NCBI GenBank assembly: GCA_963978905.1
Contig: OZ022257.1
Location: 7,445,155 to 7,509,154, forward strand
Direction: 5' to 3'
DNA length: 64,000 nt
Origin: Trichostrongylus colubriformis
Lineage: Eukaryota; Nematoda; Chromadorea; Rhabditida; Trichostrongylidae
The position numbers and the translations under genes are program-made. Shown piece after piece: positions 1 through 10,740 of the stretch; within the stretch, counting starts at the first letter, position 1, and each line of letters starts with the position of its first letter. A model generated the notes under the pieces. It was given only the letters and a program-made list of their open reading frames with translations, had not been told where the DNA came from and ran no database searches.

Positions 1-152
1 GGGAACTAGACAAGCCACCCAAACAGAGGCAGAGATCAACTTAACAGCAGGCTTGGAAATTATATGACATCAACTGCGATATGAGATTAGCCAGATAGGA
101 CTGACGAAAATACGATAATGAAAAGAGTTTACATTTCCTAGTGATTGAACTT

Positions 153-1036
153 ACAAGGGAAGGACCCAGGTCGAAGTGGCCATTTGGAGTGAGATGCATA
201 TGGTCCGATCTCTTCTCGGACGCTCATCTCGAATCTGCATTCCAAATTTGCAAAACGATTTTCTGAGCGGAATTATGGAGGTTGTTCGAACGAACGGTTC
301 ATCAGCATGGCCGTTGCTGAGCAGTCAACGGCCTCAGCGTCTCAGTGGTAGTGCCCCGGATCTGCAAGAGCGGGGTTGAGGGTTTGCTCCCAGCCAGTGC
401 GTTTTTTTTTGCATTTTGTGTTTCATTGTCAGTAAGTGCTTGTCTTCCACTTCTGGACGTTTCCTTGGACTGGTACCTATCACACCCATAATTTACTCTG
501 CCACTTTATTTATAACTGCTAACATTATTCACAAAGGAAGGATACCAAGTCGAAGAGAATCCCGTACCACACGAATTAGGCGTTTTTGCGTGATAAGATT
601 ATGATTTTCGCGCACAGGGGGTCGAATTACCCCTCTGTGCTAATTTTCAGCCAAATCCTTTAGTTTTTGGTCCAACTTCGGAAAATTGGGGATGGTCAGG
701 TTATAAAGTGGTAGATTTTGAATTTTCTTCTACAGAAAACCCTGCAACCTGAACAAGATAGCCTGCACATACCTTTTACACTTGTCCATCGCACTGAATG
801 TACGAAACCCTAAACACGAAAATCTCCCTGGTTTTGCGCAAAAAGGTCTGGCTCGCGTGCTATGGGCTTCCAAACCTACCATAATAGTATTGTTTTTTCA
901 AAAAAACCTCCCTAACTCCGCTCAGAGAATCGTTTTGCAAATTTCGAATACAGATTCGAGATCAGCGTCCGAAAATACGTCGGACCATATGTATCCCATT
1001 CCGAATGGCCACTTCGACCTGAGGTCCTTCCCTTGT
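153..1036. repeat. palindromic element R1, interrupted copy
   Basis: The ends are inverted copies of each other: ACAAGGGAAGGACCCAGGTC at the left, and its complement just before 1036. Both are followed inward by a tract on the theme of a cytosine-rich strand reading CCGAATGGCCACTTCGACC. The same element, shorter and cleaner, is at 43330-43916. The middle of this copy (about 330-620) carries unrelated sequence, so something has inserted or been exchanged. No coding capacity is seen. Confidence 0.7.
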
Positions 1037-1198
1037 TAGTATTAAGATTTCTTTACAGAAAATAAGTATGTATTGCCTCTACTTTCCGATGAAAACATGA
1101 CTTCCCTTTCGAAAATGCATTCGCCTCGATTCAGAAGTTTACTATTGTCGCAGACGTGCACCTTATGGATTGAATTAAAAAAAAAGAAGGAGGAAAGA

Positions 1199-1345
1199 TT
1201 GTTACAAGTACTTCTGCTGGGTTATGGGCGAAGCCCGATCTTAGATGGAACCCGAACCCGCGCTTCATGCTTTTCGGGCAGATGCGTTCCGGACATCCAT
1301 TACACTAGAAAGATCTCTTTCACATTAGAGACCCAAAGCTGAAAG
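1199..1345 (-). repeat. tRNA-derived SINE-like repeat
   Basis: Read on the minus strand it starts with a tRNA-like head (TAATGGATG near the D-arm, a box-B-like GTTCGGGTTCC) and runs into a tail containing GGGCTTCGCCCATAACCC. The same head and tail occur at 1533-1672, 39595-39712 and 39800-39971. A further minus-strand piece of the tail lies at 1369-1421. Confidence 0.5.
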
Positions 1346-1532
1346 CTTTAGTAGATATTGTTTTTCGATGTTTTGATTTTTGATAGCTGCTGATTTCCAC
1401 CGCAGCCCGCGATGCGAGAGTTGTTAGAAGCATGTTATAGTTAACAAGTAGCGTGTGTGTGCTCTCAAGCAATGCTAAATATACCATACAGAAGCTGAAT
1501 CAAAGTGAAAGGAGTCTCGGCAGAGTAAAGGA

Positions 1533-1672
1533 TTAGCACATATGTATGCCCGAAGCGCATAGAGTACTGGTTTGAGTCCCGTCCGAGAGCAAGGCTATTG
1601 CCCATATTTCAGCAAACTTGTAGCAACTTTCGCTTCGCGGGCCGCGGCGAAAATCAGCAGCTGTCAAAAATT
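1533..1672 (+). repeat. tRNA-derived SINE-like repeat
   Basis: Forward copy of the family. A box-B-like motif (GGTTTGAGTCCCGTCC) is followed by GCCCATATTTCAGC and the tail AATCAGCAGCTGTCAAAAAT. It faces the minus-strand copy at 1199-1345, so the two form an inverted pair. Confidence 0.5.
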
Positions 1673-2053
1673 TAAAAGTAAGAGAAGAGTTTTTTTTTTT
1701 CAAGAAAAACGACATACTTCCGAGCCCGTCTATGAGATAGCAACAGCATCGCTCCATAATATTTTCATTCTCCGATCGCCCTCACTGCTCAACCCACTTA
1801 CGCACCAGTGGTCAGTAGCAAAGCATGGAACTAATGAAAACAATCACTTGAAATTTGAGCCCGCAGCCGTCTTCGGGATGCCGTCTAGGCCATGACTTTA
1901 TCAAAAAAAAAACTTTTTACACATCGGTGACATTCACTAATAGTGACTAATGGCAATTTTTCCAGCCAACAACCACAGCTTCGATTTTATTTTATGTACA
2001 TCAACTGCCACCCTCCATATATACAGTTAGTGCCGTAAGAGTGTTAAAAATCG

Positions 2054-2073
2054 CGCGAAAACGCGTTTTCGCG
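2054..2073. repeat. perfect 20-bp palindrome
   Basis: CGCGAAAACGCGTTTTCGCG is its own reverse complement and is flanked by T-rich sequence. No function is assigned. The stretch around it (1673-3150) otherwise shows no exon I can support. It has one short direct repeat at about 2456-2505 (ATTCCCCAGGGAAAATGCTA twice). Confidence 0.6.
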
Positions 2074-3159
2074 TTTTTTATCGTTTTTTCGCCATAAATC
2101 GATTGATATTGATTATTTTCACTAAATATATTATATATATGTTTTAAAATCGGCTCGTCGAGCTCTACAAGATGGTATCACAAGTTTTTGATTTTTCAAA
2201 TTCGGTACTAGACCATTTTTTCACATTTCGAAAAGTTTGAGAGAAAATTTCTTTGAAATCTGATGAACTGGCAACGGAGTCTTCTCACATTTCTGATTTA
2301 AGCTCACAGCTGTGTAGGAATTTCAGAACTTCACTCATTTCAGACGAACTCCTGTTCCCTGGTGTGGCCCTAAACAGTGCCTCCGTGTATATGCTGTTGA
2401 AAAAACCATCTCTTAACTCATTTTCAGCCGCAGATTCCCCATCGAAATGTACACCGTATTCCCCAGGGAAAATGCTATCGGATTCCCCAGGGAAAATGCT
2501 ATCGTAAATGGTGCTATGTAATCTCGGGTTTTTGCCGTTTCATGGCTTTTCCTGCTCACTACTGTGTTTGAATTACCCTACCACCGCCTTGAACGGCTCG
2601 ATGAAAAATGCAAGTCTTCATACACATTAGCGAAGTTGCACAGAAGGCAGATCAATTTTACTGTCAATAATTGGTGACAAAACTTTCGAGCATATTTTGG
2701 TTTCTGCGGTTAACGAATCCAACACTTTTCAAAAAACTCCACAGTTACACTCCAATAGCAAAAGCAACGAGGCGTACGGAGCGGACCGTGTCTACCCTTC
2801 AGGTCATGGGGAATGAGGCATCGTATAGAGGCCATGTCCAGGTTTGCGGTCATGCACAAGCATCCATTTTCTTCAACAGTATTCTGTATTTTGATCTTCT
2901 ACCTTGATTCTACCCTAGGCCACCGATTTTCAAATAAATTATTCCACTCATCGTAGCTCCGTCAGAATTCCAGGCACCAAAAATTGATGATAACAAAACT
3001 CTTTTGCTATAACAGCTGCTTCAGGAAGCGAAACGAAGCTGCCACACTGTGTTCCACGGCTTCGAAGTACCCTCAAAGCTCAGGTCAATTTCGAGAAGTA
3101 TTACCAGACTACATTCTTAGCTGGCTGGGGCTAATTCTGGTGCGGCTTTCTTGATCTAA

Positions 3160-3960
3160 AAATAGGTAATGACATGGGAAGTTAGCTCGAAGAAGGCTGC
3201 TGACTCACTCTTCAAGTGCTTCCTTTTCACTCTATTAATTTGTTGCGACAGCTCTAGCGTTAATAAATAAGTGAAATAATTCAAGGTCGCCAAATTCGTT
3301 TCACCTTTCGGGTAGATCCTAAAGTGCCGACACTCACAGGTGTTTTGAGGGGTGGGACGGAAATATCGAGGATGGGTGATCCAAATTGATAGCGGTTGAT
3401 ATGATTCGTTAAGGAGCGTCAAAAGCTAATTTCGTCAAATTCGGTTCACCTTTCGCGTCAATCCCACAGCGCTGACACTCTCAGATTTCTAACAGGGTGG
3501 GGTGGGGTCATTCATAGTGGGTGGTCCAAACTGGTAGCAGTTAATAAGACTCGATAAGGAGCGTCACAAGGCGAATGTCGTTAAATCCGTTTCACCTTTC
3601 GGGTTGATCTTAGAGCGCCAACACTTACAGGTTTTTTGAGTGGTGGCACGGGCTCATCAATGGTGGATGATCCAAACTGATAACGGTTAATAAGTATCGA
3701 TATGGAGCGTGAAAAGAATAATGTCGCCTAATCCGCTTCGCTCTCCTGGTAACAATGGATTGTTCACGCTCACAGGTATTACAGGGCACGGGGACCTCAA
3801 TTTGACTCTTAAAAACTGAAAACGGCTTACAGGGCTGATAAGAGCCAATATGAAATTGGGAAAGGATAAAATCCTGTGTAGCGCTTACCACTACTATACG
3901 ACTGCTGTGGTAAATGCGTCTGATGGTCAGTACCATTGAGTGAACATATTTTGTTCAGAT
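3160..3960. repeat. tandem cluster of a ~145-bp repeat unit
   Basis: The landmark GTTTCACCTTTCG recurs at about 3297, 3444 and 3588, a spacing of 144-147 bases, together with GGAGCGTCAMAAGGCGAATG-like and CTGATAACGGTTAATAAG-like blocks. Diverged copies of the same unit occur at 9985-10420, 22895-23340, 28030-28135 and 29331-29800. Apparent reading frames here are products of the repeat. Confidence 0.75.
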
Positions 3961-5760
3961 TCTCATATCTGCTGCCGATCTATCTACCGCTAAATTGCCT
4001 AGGGCTTCAAATAATGGTGCATGATTTCGATACTGCTATGCTCATCGATGATCAAGACACAATCTAGATTTGTGGTAGCGGACCAAGCGATCCATTCTCT
4101 CATGCAGTGCCAGCAAGAATACTGGGTATCGACCGCTAGACTATGCAGAATTCCGAATAGTGGTTCATGTTTACAACAACGATAAGCATCGATAACTGAC
4201 ATATGCATCTACCACCAATATGTAGGAAATAGATGCTCAGCGAATGGACAAATTGCTACCAATTGTACCGACAGTTGAATCCAATACTGTCGATCCCTAA
4301 ACTATATAAACTCCCAATAGTGACCAATTCAGCCGAAGGGTCAACTGATTGGTGGATTCACCTATTTCATTCCTGAATATTGATCGTCGATATCATTGTA
4401 ACAAAAGGCATCGACTACTGAATAATCTGGACATGTGAAAAATGGTGACCCTCCTCAGCGGTGATGTCTTCGATATCGGTTAATATCGATTACCTATACG
4501 TAAAAAGTTTATGCTCAGCAAAAACTCAATGTCCACCATTTTCCCAATAAAAATTTGGCCCTCTTTGATTGGACATATTGCTACCACTCGATGTGATCAA
4601 ATCCAAGCATGTCGGACGTTAACTATCTCAACTCACAATTAGTGACCTACAGCTTAAGTGTAGAATTATCATTGAGCCAAGAGATTTCTTGCTGATCGAT
4701 AAACGGCTGTTACAGGGGGCGAGCGCTAAATCATGTACATTTCCGAAAAATGGGGAGAAAATGGTGGTGTGCAGTGGCAAACAATTGAATTATTAAACAA
4801 CGGTGACGCTTAAAGGCACGTTCCAGGATCAGGAAAACATTGCAGCCCTTTCACATGACCTAATTGTTCCCCAAGCGGGCAGGAAGGCTATGCACATATC
4901 GAAGCGCGATGATGAGTCATCGCAGAGCGCGGAGCTCTTGAAGCCAGCTCGGCCGCACCCTGGAGCTCGGGCGCGCCCATTTCAGACGTGATTGTTGGCA
5001 ATGACGGTGGCAATTATGGCAACAACGTGGCAAATGAGGCCTACGATTTGTGTGATAATATAAGATAAGGAAGAGATGCCAATGATAAAGGAGACATTGA
5101 CATGAGGAAACAGGTGATATCCCAGAGTTCCTCATGATTCCATTCAGCGAGAACTGATTCAAAGTCTCGTTTTCATGCCGTAATCACGTCCAAGCCCAGA
5201 TGACAGAATACCTTATATTAGCCCTTTCCGGAAACTCTTTCCGGATTTTTCTTTGTTGGCGTACTACTCAGCATCTCTGATTTCACAGTTTAGCGCTTTA
5301 ACCCACTGAAGTAATCCTGGAATGTGCCTCTAAGCACTCAAATGCTCACAATCAGCAAGTAAACTTGGTTAGTACACCGATAGCAGTAGGAATCGCATTC
5401 CACGTCCATCGCCAAAATACGTAAAATCTCGAGAAATGTTGACCTTTCGAGACCGTTGAGCTATCCTCAGTACTGCGCGTATCACAATGTGGTATTATGC
5501 CACATGGTCTCCTTTGATATCGATTTTCGTATGATTCACGCAGTACTGTCTCAACTGGTTAGTAATAACTTGACAGAGAATAAAACATTTTGGAGCAATG
5601 ATAACTGCCTCCTTTTTTTAGCCATTCAATATCACCTATTTCTCTCGGTGTCACATAGAGTACGAGGTGACTGAAGGAGGTTATTGCTGCTAATGTCTGT
5701 AGAGCACTACACCCCTTTATGCATCTGAAAAGACTTTGTTACATTCATTAATAACCTTTA
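3961..5760. other. gene-free stretch, nothing recognised
   Basis: AT-rich, non-repetitive sequence. I found no open frame bounded by plausible splice sites and no relation to other repeats of the window. A TATA-like CTATATAAACTCC at about 4302 has no start codon context that supports a gene. Confidence 0.4.
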
Positions 5761-5769
5761 AGCGCGAAC

Positions 5770-6026
5770 TTCACTGGAGTCCTCTGAGAAAGTGGCCGTG
5801 ATCGATCACAAACCCCATCCCTTGAGAAGCAAAACTTGATGGAAATTAAAGCTAAAATGAGAGTGTATGGTGTGATGTAGATAATTCCACCGGCACCGAC
5901 TTCTAAAACGTGGTTTTGTATGACTGCAATGCGAGTAGACAAGGGATAAGGGTATTGATAGGAGTAGATAAGGGGTCGTATAAAAGTAGCTGTGGTTTGC
6001 ATTCACTTCAGGGACGGCTGTAAGCA
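5770..6026 (+). promoter_or_regulatory. GATA-rich TATA promoter of a candidate secreted-protein gene
   Basis: A TATAAAA box at 5979-5985 is preceded within 40 bases by three GATA cores (GGGATAAGGG, TTGATAGG, TAGATAAGG). The start codon of the signal-peptide exon is at 6027. The block is conserved, inverted, at 23830-24090. In nematodes GATA factors of the ELT-2 type bind such sites and drive intestinal genes, so gut expression is inferred. Confidence 0.45.
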
Positions 6027-6117
6027 ATGGGTCTCTTCTTCACTATTTTCGTGCTGATTTTTACGCATGTGTATGGATATAGTCGGAACCGGCTGGCCAC
6101 CACCGTGAATCAGACAG
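6027..6117 (+). CDS. candidate first exon of a secreted protein
   Basis: The frame from the first ATG after the TATA box begins MGLFFTIFVLIFTHVYGYS, a typical signal peptide: a short start, a hydrophobic core of about 12 residues, and a small-residue cleavage region. It stays open for 30 codons and meets a donor-like CAG|GTACGC at 6118. A paralogous first exon lies at 23829-23778 on the minus strand. No later exon could be supported. Relative to that paralogue, sequence has been gained around 6080-6160, and the paralogue's donor aligns with a degraded site here. The gene may therefore be a decaying duplicate. The function is unknown. Confidence 0.35.
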
Positions 6118-6429
6118 GTACGCTTATGTTTACCGCTGCGACTCTTCAGTAATTCCAATAAGCGTTGACATGGGTTGGGGAACAAGTGACTTTACGTCCG
6201 ATGACTGAGATAGCGGCCCACTACCACTCGCAAACGCGTGGAAAGATAGTAAATACTGCCAGTAGGATATTAGACTCAGCCTAAGCTTTGGGAGGAGAAA
6301 GAAGCCCAGGGGGATAAAACCATTCTTGCATATGAACCTTGTTCCACTCACGTCGGAGCTTCTTCCCCTCCCTATGCTCAAGCCAATACAGTACGGACCA
6401 CAGAGTAGAATTGTGTAATGATGGAGGAG

Positions 6430-7560
6430 CTGATTTCAACCAGTTAAAAAGAAGGAGTTCCATATCGCAATGATAAGCGCTGTACTGAGCGCAAGCTCAA
6501 CTGGTATTTTTACAAACATATATCACTGTTCGGAGTTTCATTGAATGTGGCGGTCAAAACATTCCTACTAATACCGTAGTGCGAACCATGTTCATTTGGT
6601 GAGCACTTAATCTTACTGATGGCTGACAATTCAGTCGTCAACGGTTGCGTACCACATTTACTACATTTCGGGAGTCCAGTGGTTTAGCGGTCTATATCTT
6701 TTGTTACAAGAAACTGAAACGAAATTGCTTGCTTACCAACTCATTTATCACTTGGGTTGTGGTGGCCACTATTTGAGAGTTGGGACAGTTTAGTGTCCAA
6801 AACCATGGCAGTTTAGAGCACTCCAATGTTAGTGGCTGCCTTTGGACTTTTATGAGCCCCACACCCGTATCTGAGTAGCGTAGTTGAATGCACAGACTCA
6901 ACTGAACCTTATCGAACACTATATCGTCCCTGTATTCTTAATGACAATCCTGATGATCCGTGCAAGTCAGTCCTATTGAGCGACGTATGAATCCTTTTTG
7001 ACATGTATGAACTCCAGCTATCAGGCACAAGGCTATAGCCGCTGTGATAGGCACGGGTCAAAGAATCGCTAAAGAAAACGAACTTAACGAATACCGCGCA
7101 GGCTTGTTAGTTGAGTTGAAGACAGGAAGTTCAATGGATTCGGTCTTTGGAGGGAGTCGACTCACGTTTCTCAAGATCTAAGCAACGTACAAAAAAGTTT
7201 GAGGGCTCGTTGGAAAGAGCAAAGTCTCTAATTCCAGAAAAACAACTGTGGTTGCAAAACATTCAGCACGAAAAAAGTTATAACTGTTAGAAGTCAAAAA
7301 AACCCGCATGCAATTTTCATTTTCCTCGACTAACCCTCGACTCACCTAGCTCTCGCATTTCTGAACATTTGAAGCAACTAAAATAGTCCTTAGAAAGAGA
7401 AAACCCAGTTCTTTCAAAAAAAAAAAAACAAATCAGCTCTCAAATGATGTAAAATGAGGAAAGTTATGATCGTTTAAACAAGGTCTACTTTTGCGATTTT
7501 CGGCCATTTTTGCCGATTAGCGTGCTCCAGTTCCACGCCGCGACGCAGCCGCAGGCCCGC
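6430..7560. other. gene-free stretch, nothing recognised
   Basis: No splice-bounded open frame and no repeat relation was recognised. The stretch becomes A/T-rich toward 7.4 kb. Confidence 0.4.
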
Positions 7561-7674
7561 TTTGCGTTTCGAATGTTGCCGCGATTTTCACGTTTTTGAT
7601 TTTCTGTTTGATATTTTCCTTGTGTTTTTTTTTATTTGAAACCACTTTTTCGTATTGGTTACGTGATATTTTGT

Positions 7675-8200
7675 GTTTGAATATCTTTTATGCTCTTTGC
7701 ATGTGCTTTTTTCAGGTTTGCATTGGCGTCAAAATCCAGACGCCGCCCGCAGAAAGGTATGTTGCTTTCTTCTCAGATTTTGCTATGTTCTTTGACTGTT
7801 TTATAATTAATCGTACTCTTTACAATGTACTTAAGTTTCAATGTCCTTAATGCTTATTTCATGTCTTTTTTCACGTATTTTTTTATAATGAAGTCCAACG
7901 CCGCCCGCAGGAAGGTATGTTGCTTTCTTTTCAGAATTTGCTATGTTCTTTGACTGTTTTTCATAATTAATCGTACTGTTTATGTTGTACTTAGTATTTC
8001 AATGTCTTAACGGCTTACTTCATGTCCTTTTTTCCGGTATTTTTTCAGATCGTCGAAAAACGGTTTTCCTTGTAAGTTATGTTGCTTTTTTTCAGATTTT
8101 GCTACATATTTTGACTGTTTTTGCTATGTTTGAATTTTTTGTGCTTCTCTCATGTGCTTTTATCACCTGCTTTTTCTTTAAGTTTCAGGAATAGATGAAG
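7675..8200 (+). repeat. degenerate tandem cassettes with exon-like cores
   Basis: Three to four related cassettes follow each other. Each has a T-rich acceptor-like tract, a short GC-richer core and a donor-like GTATGTTGC or GTAAGTTATG. Cores lie at 7716-7756, 7894-7914 and 8049-8071. The first two share ACGCCGCCCGCAG. The shared spacer contains TTTGCTATGTTCTTTGACTG. This may be duplicated micro-exons of a small plus-strand gene, or just a repeat. Reading frame could not be settled. A 30-base direct repeat (GGAACAGGGATCAACG twice) follows at 8208-8262. Confidence 0.35.
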
Positions 8201-8502
8201 AAAATGGAACAGGGATCAACGTAGTTGCTGATGGAACAGGGATCAACGCAGTTCCTAATGAATCTTCTTACCATACTTGTCCGAGATACTGAAGTTGTTT
8301 TTTAAGATTTGTATTTTGTCCAATGTATGAAATTGTATATTGAACGTTGTAATTTGTCTAAGATAACGAAATTGTATTTGGAAATTTTTATTTGTTTATT
8401 GTATTCTTGATGAAATGAAGATGTATATTTATGTTTCTATTTGTAACATTTATTTACAAAAGACAATACAAGTACACAAAACATGAATATAACAGACATA
8501 CA

Positions 8503-8694
8503 TCATAAATTACATCTCGGTGCTGTAGAAGGAAGACAGAAGGTGGGGGGCCACATTTGAGGACCCGAAGAGGGGTGGGGGTCGCATTGAAGCGGCCATT
8601 TTCCTCGACACTTGGGAGTGCCCTGGGGAAGACTAGTTCCTTCCACCAACGAGTCACACTGACAGCAATTAGAGTCAGTTTTTCTTTGAAACAT
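8503..8694 (-). CDS. candidate 3' exon, cysteine-rich tail
   Basis: A minus-strand frame containing SNCCQCDSLVEGTS, GTPKCRGKWPLQCD and PTFCLPSTAPRCNL ends in a stop at 8503. On the minus strand an AATAAA signal follows about 50 bases further on (8449-8454). Eight cysteines in 63 residues would suit a secreted disulphide-rich protein. A second frame is also open over most of this stretch and no upstream exon was found, so this is weak. Confidence 0.2.
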   Translation of the reverse strand: MFQRKTDSNCCQCDSLVEGTSLPQGTPKCRGKWPLQCDPHPSSGPQMWPPTFCLPSTAPRCNL

Positions 8695-9256
8695 TCCATC
8701 TCGCTGTACGGTAATAGTATAATAGAATTATTACACTTTCAATTTATGTTACTATCACCACAAAACACAGTCGGATAATAATTATTCAAATCGCGACAGT
8801 ACGCAGCAGTAATTGGCAGTGGCCAAGTGCGTGCGGAATTTCAGCGCAGCAATGGCGGAAGACGCAGGTCGCCGTCGAACATCGCGATTGTGCGTTTCTG
8901 CAGTATTGCGCCTGGTAGTTCTATATTCGATTACATGAGTTGGTAGGAATTGGTTGACTTGCTGAGCATTTAATTCTTGCAAGTTGGTGGCAGATCCATA
9001 TTCCAGCTATCGACGATTACCGTTTTTCAAAACATGCACCACTATTTGGAAGTTCATAGTCGAGCGGTCGATACCCAGTATTGTTGCTGGTACCGCATTA
9101 GAAAATGATTCGCTTCCTTTTCTATAATAAATTTAGATCGTATCTTAATAATCCATGTAGATCACAGTATCAAAAGACATGCACTATTATTTGGAATAAT
9201 AGTCAATTTAGCGGTCGCTACATCGGTATCTGATATCACAACGCAAACAAAATATA

Positions 9257-9775
9257 TTAGGTTGTTCGGAAAGAAATGCGCGTTTTTTTGTCCATCTATT
9301 TCTCTTCTACTACAGAAGATTTTGTAAAACAGTTTTGTCTGTTAGAAAGAGAATTTTATTGCGCATCTTCTGGAATACTTTTGTCTATATCTACTTGTTT
9401 TTTTTTTGAAGAAAAAATTCAAAATTTTGAAAAAAAAAAAGTTCAAAAAATGCAAGATTCAATGCGAAAAGCGGTAAATATTTGTCGCCATGCGTATAAT
9501 GTTTGCAGAAAGATTTGGCTGTATAAAGTGTCGGGCAAAGTTCCAGCGTTTAAAAAACGGTAATGAAAGCTTGGATGACGAAGGACATGGAAGTCGGCCT
9601 CAAGTCGTTGAAACTTTTTTTCCTTTGAAAAAAACCAAGTAGACATAGACAAAGATATATGAAAAGATGCACAATAAAAATCTCTTTCTAATAGATTGAA
9701 CTGTTTTGAAGAATCTTTTCTAGTAGGAGAGAAAAATGGACAAATTCAACGCGCATTTCTTTCCGAACAACCTAA
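9257..9775 (+). mobile_element. mariner element, internally deleted (519 bp)
   Basis: Terminal inverted repeats TTAGGTTGTTCGGAAAGAAA and its complement bound the element, with a TA duplication on each side (9255-9256 and 9776-9777), as mariner insertions have. Inside, fragments of the transposase N-terminal part remain over about 9470-9620 in broken frames: AVNICRHAYNVCRK, then a KNGNESLDDE-like and a RPQVVET-like stretch. The catalytic domain is absent, so the copy is non-autonomous. Confidence 0.85.
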
Positions 9776-9984
9776 TATTATAGTTGCACTGACGCTTTTA
9801 CTTCAGCGGTCGCATAGTAGTAGTAAACGGTCAACCGTATTTCATCCCATCTACTTCCTCTTATCAACCTCTTCAAACCGCTAGTAGGTAACCATAAATC
9901 ACCGTACCCCGCTATACCTGTGAATGTGAACATTCCACTGCTGATCGGAAAAGCGAATCGGACTCGGTGACGTTTGCCTTCCGA

Positions 9985-10420
9985 CGCTCCTTATCCAATC
10001 TTATCAGCCGGTATCAAATTTGCATCACTCACCGTTTATGTTGCCGCCCCATCTTGCAAAACACCTATGAGTGTCAGCGTTCTAGGACCAACCTGAAAGG
10101 TGAAATGACTGTAGTGACATTCGCCTTTTAAGGCTTTTTAACGGCGCGTATCGAAGCTATCACTTTCGGTGCACCACCGCCTAGGTCCCCTTATCACCAC
10201 CTAAATTATTTGTAAAACGCAGCGTCCCAGCTTTGCTGCGACGCGAGATATGAGTCACACTAAAGCTGGGACCCTGAATTTTGCATGTGACCTCAACGGT
10301 AGTGGACCGAAAGTGATGGCAACTGATAAAGGCTGATAAGGAGCCGCGGAAGACAAATGTCGTCAAATTCGTTTCACCCTTCCCGTTGCTCTAAGAACGC
10401 TGACATTCATAGGTGTTTAG
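9985..10420. repeat. cluster of the ~145-bp repeat unit
   Basis: It contains CAGCGTCCCAGCTTTGCTGC, CGCGAGATATGAGT, ACTGATAAAGGCTGATAAGG and AATTCGTTTCACCCTTC, all landmarks of the unit at 3.2-3.9 kb and 29.3-29.8 kb. It is present in diverged and partly inverted copies. Confidence 0.65.
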
Positions 10421-10690
10421 CAGGGTGTATTCTTTGAGTTCCAGAGGGGTAGGAGCGGATCGGCAAGCCACTCATACGGTGACTTGAAGTGGAGGACTAG
10501 AGGATTCACAGTTTGCTGAAAGGCAGGGATAAATTAAGTAATGGCATAGGGAAAAGCAAAAAATGGCTGCGGGCTCAAATTTCAAACGCCTGTTTTGCCC
10601 CTGTTCGGGCAATGAAAATATCATAGAATAAGATGGCAATGCTTCTATTAAGAAGTAGGGAAAAGACAGATTTATTTTCTGTGAAAAGGA
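10421..10690. repeat. duplicated block, copy 1 (partner 18277-18540)
   Basis: About 260 bases starting GTATTCTTTGAGTTCCAGAG and ending at CAGATTTATTTTCT are nearly identical to 18277-18540 in the same orientation. Read on the minus strand, this copy holds the AATAAA (10669-10674) that follows the candidate gene ending at 10741. The duplication therefore includes that gene's 3' flank. Confidence 0.75.
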
Positions 10691-10740
10691 GCTATGTGGA
10701 GCGATATTGCGAAAAAAGTGTTTCTACCACCGGGAACAGT

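Noticed and set aside
3160..3960. Regularly spaced repeats as a CRISPR array
   Set aside because: Units are about 145 bases, diverged and without unique spacers, and the genome is eukaryotic.
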